DNA of 64,000 bases, from the NCBI GenBank assembly GCA_027924645.1, contig BSBN01001482.1, positions 11,240,001-11,304,000 of the forward strand, in the 5' to 3' direction. Positions 57,843 to 64,000 of this stretch are shown one piece after another (position 1 is the first letter of the stretch; every line of letters starts with the position of its first letter). Below the pieces are notes generated by a model. The model had not been told where the DNA came from. It did no database searches and worked only from the letters and a program-made list of their open reading frames with translations. Origin of the DNA: Cunninghamia lanceolata. Lineage: Eukaryota; Streptophyta; Pinopsida; Cupressales; Cupressaceae. The translations under genes were made by a program, and so were the position numbers.

Positions 57843-58439
57843 TTTACTAACCTTAGTTTCTTTATTTAAACTAAAATAAACTCATTAAAATTGTCTAATA
57901 TTTAGTTTGTAAGAATATATGTTTCATAATTTACACCATAGAATGGTTTCACCTTAACAATACATTTTGTTGGAATGTTACTAATCATCTTTTACAATGT
58001 AACTTGTAGATTGTCCTTTGGTTGTCGAGTACTTTTATGTTTTTGGCATGTATGTAGGGCATGGCTAAAAAATGTGTACAGGTAAGTGGATTGATAATTA
58101 AAATATGTGGAACATTACATATTTTAACCCCATAACTTGATTTTATGTTTTATATTTTACGTATGCTAGTAATAAGGATGTCAAAACAAATATGTTTGAT
58201 AGATTGGGTGAGATTATGTATGCAATGAGTGACAATGAAGACATCACTACTCATCTAATCAACAAATTTATGAAGGAATTCAAACAAGAGAAGGACTTCA
58301 TTAATTACTTTAAAACAAGTTGGTGTCATGATGAGAGTAGTATTGGTAAGATTGTCAATTTCTTTGTTATGGTTTATATGCATACATTATTTAACTTGAT
58401 TTTTGTGTATGCTAAAACATCATTTTTTTTTTTGTATAG

Positions 58440-58925
58440 CGATGTGGGCAAAAAACTTTCGCAACTTCTCTCATGCAAATCAAGAAACTAATGTTTCCAA
58501 AGAGTCATATCATTTCCACATTAAGAGTTATTATTTAAGTGATCGTGCTAAGAAATGTACAAGGAGAATGGATTGGCTTATCCACACACTTTTTCATAGG
58601 GTAGAGCCATTCTACAAAAATAAAAGATATTTGCAATTATCTAGATTTCTAACTAATTTTAAAAAGGAAATATATTACATTACTTCATTGGAGAGGTCAA
58701 AAGCAATACCAGATGTAGATTTTTATCCATATGATCTCCTTCCTAACACATATAAGATAAGAAGCCAAACTGATGCAATGAAATGGTATCTCGTTAGAAA
58801 GTTTGGACTGAACTTCCATTTATGTGACTGCCAATGGGCACAAAGGGGAAACACATGCAAGCATGTGTTGAAGATTTTAGATCTCATGAAGAGAAATAAA
58901 ATAGATGAGAAAGATCGAGTTGCTA
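58440..58925 (+). pseudogene. SWIM zinc-finger exon of the MULE-like gene
   Basis: After the split Ala codon the exon reads MWAKNFRNFSHANQETN, a helical region, then FHLCDCQWAQRGNTCKHVLK, a SWIM finger. It ends at A|GTAAGT (58926) in phase 1. This exon has no internal stop. Confidence 0.75.
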
Positions 58926-59021
58926 GTAAGTGTCACTTGATATTTATATTTTACATTGATATTTTTAATGATTATTATTTTCTATTTCAAAACTAACTAG
59001 ATTACTCTTATTGAATTACAG

Positions 59022-60613
59022 ATGCTGTTACACCATTGGTTGATGATGACATAGAAGGGAGTTTTGGTCATGAAAACAATGTTTCCGGTAATGTTGATAT
59101 CCTACTTTTATAATAAAATTTTGATTTTTTTTATGGTTTCAAAAAGTCAATTATTTTTATTCCAGTTATAGATAGATCTATTCAATTGGAAGCTCAAGAT
59201 GCGGTTAGGTTTGTCACTTCTGAAGACCAAACTATTGGTAGGTATTGATATCAACATTTAGTTTAATGAAATATTAAGGTCTTTCTATATTTTCTTATGA
59301 CTAAATTATTGTTATTTGAATTATAGATGGTAGGAAATCATTTGATACTAGCAATGATAGCCTAAAAAGTTCTACTGATTTTTTGAACTCACTACTCCAA
59401 CATTTACCAACAACAGTAGATCAAATACTTATTTTTAATGAGTGTGTTGAAAGATTTAGAAAAGATATCCATGAATATTTTGCTTCCTCTTTCAAATTCA
59501 CAACAATCCCTGGCTCAGAGGACATGCCTATGACACAGATATCACCATGATATGTTAAACAAATATTGTTGTAGCTTTGGATGATCAAAGAAATACTTGT
59601 CGACGTCATTTGCCCTTCTCCATTGACCTAAACCAAACAACAACAAATGCAACACAAATTATAGATGGTAATTTTTTTCTTTTCATTGTGTTTACTAATA
59701 TACACAAAAGATACTAAATATTCTTATTTCTAATCGCTTTTCTATATGTAATCAAACAAGCAGTGGATATAATTTGTGGAGCTCAACCATCAATGTTCAA
59801 TGTTAGCCCCATTCAGTCATTTCAACAAACCATTCCAGGTACTTAAGGTTGTTGATATTTTACTAACTTAAGTAGTACATATTCTAATCTTACACTTGAA
59901 CACTTTATAGAAGTTAATGTGTTAAATGTGCATGTTATTATAGATTTAGATGATCAGCAACACACTCAACATAGGCTACCCCTTTGTATTGATCTCAACC
60001 AAACAACGACAATAATAATGGATGCTATGCAAAGTGTGGATGGTAAAGGAATTCCAAAAAAAATCTATCATTAAGTTACTCTTTTGGATATGATTTTTAG
60101 CTTTCAAATAACATGTTAAGATTACATAAATTATATTTTGTAGCTAAATCATGTAATTTGTTGATATTCATTCTTATTTCTAATCACTTTTCTATAACTA
60201 TTGAAATAAACAGTGGATTCAATTTGTGGAACACAACCATCAATGTTTGATGTTATCCCCACCCAAACATTTCAACAAACCATTTTAGGTAATTCAAAAT
60301 GCTATATTTTATTAACTTGACTACATATTACAATCTTATGCTTGATCACTCTATTTAAGTTGATGTGTTAAAGAACATGTCATTGTAGGTTCAAGCGATC
60401 AACAAAACAATCAACAATATATGCCACCCATTAACCAAACAACAAGAATGGATGCAATGCAAAGTGTTGATGGTCAAGAAATTACAAAATAAATTTATAT
60501 CATTGAGTTCCTCTTTTGCATATGCTTTATAGCTTTAAAATGACATGCTAAGATTATGTAAATTATTTTATAACTAATCTAGAAGGTTATTTGCAGGGTT
60601 GATGATAATATAA
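59022..60613 (+). pseudogene. Series of phase-1 symmetric small exons, tandemly duplicated
   Basis: Exons 59022-59087, 59166-59237, 59327-about 59550, 59575-59667, 59764-59838, 59944-60042, 60214-60288, 60389-60472 and 60597-60613. Nearly all begin and end within the first codon position (G|NN), so any can be added or skipped without frame change. Two types alternate: type a (VDIICGAQPSMFNV / VDSICGTQPSMFDV, 75 bp each) and type b (LDDQ...LPFSIDLNQTTT / LPLCIDLNQTTT). The last exon ends with TAA at 60611. One intron before 59575 is truncated to about 25 bp, next to the TGA at 59548. Confidence 0.65.
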
Positions 60614-62240
60614 TAGAGGATTATGGTCAACACTTCTATGGAAGTTAGATTACTCCTCCCATTTGCACTTATATTCGAAACATGAATGGGTATTTACTCG
60701 TTGTGGCCCATTTGGACAAGGTGAAAATGGTTGTCAAAGTCATCTCCTTTCTAGTTATGTAGATGTTTGTGGACATCTCTACTGAAGGTTCTTAGGTAGA
60801 TTAATTCTAGTTACCTTAATTTTATATCTTTATTAGTTGTTGCTACTTCTAGTTGTGGCCAAGAAATTTTTTTGTAATATGATTATATAACACAATGGTT
60901 CTAGTGCCCATTTCTTAGTGGATTAATGGATTTTTCTATGCATAATGATGATATGCTACCATTTGATGTCTATGGGGATTCTCCTTTGGATCTTTTTCCA
61001 CTTTCTTGTGATGCATCTTTGAGTTCTTGTGGAGTATATTCTTCTACATTTTGTATTGAACAAACATGTCTTAGAGATGCATGAGGATTTTGGTATATGC
61101 GGGGATAATGTTCCAACATCACAAGCCATTACTCAAGTCATATTTTCATGAGTCTTATTAATATTCCAAGTCTTTCACCCTTTGAACCCTTGTTTTTATG
61201 TCACTTGATGGATTTTTTGACATGCATTATTTGCATTACTTTCGTTCACGATGTTGTATTTATTATTATTATTCCATTTTGAGCTCAATCAATGGTTGTC
61301 ATACCTTGTTAACATGTGTGTCACATTGTCAAAGAAGAAGCATGTCCATGTGATTCTCATATTAATAATGTGTGGGTTAGAGCATAAGTCTAATTTTACC
61401 TATACCTTAAATAAATTATTATTTTTAATGATACAACCTATAACATGGAATCAACACTTTAAAATGTAAAGAAACACTCTTGCCTTTATCATTTACATAA
61501 TGATACTAAACTTTTGATATATCAATGCGGATATGGTGACCCTCCATTTGTATTATATAATCATATTACATGAGAATCCATGATAGTGGTTGCAATAGAG
61601 CAAGGAATGAATCATCTAAGGACCCTACCCCATCGTGATATGTGTTTATTAAATATTACTCCTTAGAACTATTTTTTTACATTGGATAGATCTTATAAAT
61701 TTAAGATATTGGATATTTTATGGTGTGTTTATTTAGTATGACTGGATGTTGCTATCATAATATAGACTTTTATGTTTGTATGGTTGTATGGTTTTTATGT
61801 ATGTTTTGGCATAAACAAAGCCAACTCTATGACTTTAATGGATCTAGTTCAAAACTTGAAAGGGTAGATACTAGATTGATTTTTATCACTATAAATATTC
61901 TTGTAAAAAAGCTTCATTTCTTTCTAGATCCTAGAAGTTAAATGTTCTAAATAAGTCCTTTGTTATCACTACCTAGCTCCTAATATATAGAGTGTTGGAT
62001 CTATATAGAGAGATGGAATCATGTAAAATGAAAGATAAAAAATGACCTACTCTTCAACACCACAAGGCCTAAAAAATAATAGACCCCAATCATCATCATC
62101 AAAAGTGCTATAAAGGAGTAGGTCCCAATTTACAACAATTTTATCAAATGCATCATTTTCTATAATGAATTTGTTGGAACTAACCTATGGTTGGGACACG
62201 TTGTAGGGTTGAAGATCAACATATATGTGACATAGTTTTT
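60614..62240. other. Intergenic, no gene recognised
   Basis: AT-rich sequence, possibly the 3' UTR of the MULE-like gene at its start. Short frames (61251-61469, 61720-61941) show no recognisable domain. Confidence 0.45.
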
Positions 62241-62242
62241 GT

Positions 62243-62530
62243 TTATGCCAAAAATTTTAGGCATCTATATAAAGTGGATGGTAGAAAGCTTATAGCATGT
62301 AGCCATGGATTTCCAAGAAGGATATTATGAGTCAATTTTTCAAGCATCACATGGAACAAGGTATCTAATCTACAAGGTCCAACCTTAATTGGTACAATAA
62401 TATTACTCATGTAAGATCTAGCCATAGTATCAAATCCTCTAAGGGTAAAGTCTAATGGTTATATCTTTGACATGACTACTTCTAATGGGTTTAAATAATC
62501 TTTAGTGCATATGTTTTTAAGACTAGATTC
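62243..62530 (-). pseudogene. Ty3/gypsy retropepsin remnant
   Basis: Minus-strand frame with LRGFDTMARSYMSNIIVPIK, GPCRLDTLFHVM, NILLGNPWLHAISFLPSTLY and RCLKF. This is the C-terminal half of an Athila/Tat-type retropepsin (family pattern NxLLGRPWIH...VPSSLHQ..KF). Upstream, NESSLKNI may be the worn active-site region. It ends with a stop at 62243-62245. No other retroelement domain lies next to it. Confidence 0.65.
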
Positions 62531-62669
62531 ATTAGCCACTAAAGAAGTATAAAGTAAACAAAATGAACCAAACCATTTTAAATCTCTACCACTTAATTAT
62601 AATCTAAAATCACTAATCGATAAGTAATTTTTATCTAATGGTGTTTACAATTAGCCAGTAATAATTGTA

Positions 62670-64000
62670 GGAATACACACAACACTGAGAGGGGGGGTGA
62701 ATCAGTGTTGTTAACAATTTTAAAACTTTTTACTACTTTTGATTAATCTAATTTCACAATTTAGAATTCTTCAGAAGGAACAAAGTAAATATGCAGAGTA
62801 TCAACACACAGATTTGACACAAGAAATTTCTCGAGTGGAAAACCCTCCTGGGGTATAAAAACCACTCAACTACCTCACTGGCTTAACACAAAATTCAGAT
62901 TACAAATGTCTCACTGATATTACAATTCTGCCTCACTGGCAGATTTTATCTCTCTGCATGTCTCACTGACATCATCAACATTCAATGAAAAATTATAACT
63001 CAGGGGATTTCCCTGTTTCAATAAAAACCAAAACCTTATTTCTCCCTTTTAAGATAAACAAAATAAATTTTTCAATCAACCTTTAACTGTCTTCAACTCC
63101 TACAGTCAATCAATTTTGATCTTCAATATATTTCATACCTCTGCAACACCATTTCAAACTAATTCACCATTTTGAGCTCTCTCTCTGCAAACTGAACAAT
63201 TTTTCTTCTCTGAAAAATTATTGTCTTTAATCACCTTCACTTTCTCTGACACCTTCACTTTCTCTGAACAAACATTACTCCATCATGATCATTGAAGAAT
63301 CTCAATATAAATCCCTGAAGAATGATTCTCCATTCCTGCAAAAATTACATACCAATTCCATTCTCCAAAAGAACTTCTTCAAAAATTCTCATTAAATTCT
63401 TTTTCTCCAAAAAACTATTTCATCATCTCTGATCTGCAACATTATATATCTGCCATACAAAATCTCTGTATTCAAAAAAAATTTCAATCAAAACAATAAT
63501 ATCAAAAGAAATTGTTCAACTTCTACTATCATTTTACATTCATCTCACATTCTAAAAAATAAAAACTAAAAACACCAAAATGAAGACTACATTCTTTTTA
63601 TCTTCTCTGTCGTGGGAAACCTTCCAGATTTGACAAAAAACTTAACTAACTTTCTAACTTCATCTTTCAATATTCCACATCTCTTGGGCTTCGCTGTCTT
63701 CCTAGAATAGAAACAAAAAAAACTGATTTTCTTGCCTTTCCTTAACACTGAACCCGTCAAATTTAGAAACGGTTGTATGAGGCTTCGTTTAAATCTACAC
63801 CCTCCGATGAGGACACCCCCGCCAATCATAATTCAAAATATAGCCGTTGATCGGCTTTTTCGCGCCCATAATAGAAACTTACACCGGCGCTCACCAAACT
63901 CCTAACGCACGGGGCCGGTAAAACAACGAGGCTCATACCCTCAAGTTGTTTCTTAAAGACCGATGACCTCTTCGATCGGTCAACTGTCGATTAGGCAAAA
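62670..64000. repeat. Unclassified LTR-like repeat, right part cut by window edge
   Basis: TGTAGGAATACACACAACAC is followed by gagaggggggg and TGAATCAGTG. A G-tract directly before TGAA fits a polypurine tract/LTR border, or the start of an LTR at TGTAGG (62670). Downstream, phrases such as ctcactg and ttctctga recur in noncoding CT-rich sequence. No coding frame is credible (the 80-codon minus frame at 63587-63829 is unsupported). Element type is undecided. Confidence 0.35.

Larger units (their letters stand above)
56558..60613 (+). pseudogene. MULE transposase-like gene with SWIM zinc finger, multi-exon, decayed
   Basis: Exons I can place: 56558-about 56840 (MGRKNKWESLIELDV...; TAA 56708), 56946-57563, 57640-57842 (TAG 57769), 58010-58081, 58170-58345, 58440-58925, then small exons to 60613. 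Domains: RGCQTHFQVKVMYGRPNV and C/H-rich DNA-binding-like region; MULE transposase core with AMDSTFSTNKYG, YQLYTLLVFYEQEASVPVEWA, FMTNDASVEIEAI and FWHVCRAWLKNVY; SWIM finger HLCDCQWAQRGNTCKHV (C-x-C-x8-C-x-H). Exon joins are in frame and use GT-AG. Three stops (TAA, TAG, TGA at 59548) suggest a dead copy. It is either a transposase gene of a Mutator-like element or a domesticated FAR1-type relative; terminal inverted repeats were not located. Confidence 0.75.

Overview
The window is nuclear DNA from a seed plant. It is most likely a gymnosperm (conifer-type) genome, inferred from very long introns, deep nesting of Ty3/gypsy elements, kilobase-scale solo LTRs and a low density of host genes. 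No tool was run. Everything below was read from the bases, and the species call is an inference.

Host genes. Positions 1-493 (minus) hold the 5' end of an SMP-30/gluconolactonase-like gene that runs off the left edge. Divergent from it is a seven-exon GET3d-type gene (chloroplast anion-transporting-ATPase family with a C-terminal alpha-crystallin-like tail) at 1179-41922. Its exons 1-6 lie at 1179-7542, and its last 132-bp exon lies 34.2 kb downstream. All exons join in frame with GT-AG borders into a 445-residue protein, so the gene looks intact although about 95% of its span is transposon-rich intron.

Intron 1 (4.6 kb) contains two nested, oddly inverted LTR-derived structures (1924-5627 and 2777-4329). 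Intron 6 (34.2 kb) is a five-member nest, each level with terminal TG...CA and a 5-bp target duplication (four exact, one 4/5). Solo LTR D1 (8000-41153, AAAGG) is interrupted by chromovirus B (11607-39678, TGTAA). B's 5' LTR is interrupted by giant solo LTR C1 (11910-27548, AGTAG), and its 3' LTR by an inverted family member C2 (34707-39403, CGATG/CGGTG). C1 is interrupted by the youngest element, A (12314-23060, GTCAC), an Athila/Tat-type retrotransposon whose LTRs differ at 5 of 377 sites. Subtracting the nest leaves an ancestral intron of about 1.09 kb.

Downstream of the host gene are a decayed Ser/Pro-rich ORF (44.4 kb), a second D-type LTR head (45780), a decayed plant-mobile-domain (PMD) ORF (50.0-51.5 kb), an AT-rich inverted-repeat block ending in a hammerhead-like motif of the Penelope-element type (54.4-56.14 kb), a multi-exon MULE-transposase/SWIM gene with duplicated symmetric micro-exons (56.56-60.61 kb), and a retropepsin remnant (62.2 kb, minus).

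Cross-cutting patterns: most in-frame stops in the decayed ORFs are TAG (14 of 21 counted), as expected if methylated CAG (CHG) sites deaminate. Several unrelated elements also carry their own array of a short, mostly palindromic motif (CCGTACGG, GGCGCC, GCCGCCC/GGGCGG, TGTACA).
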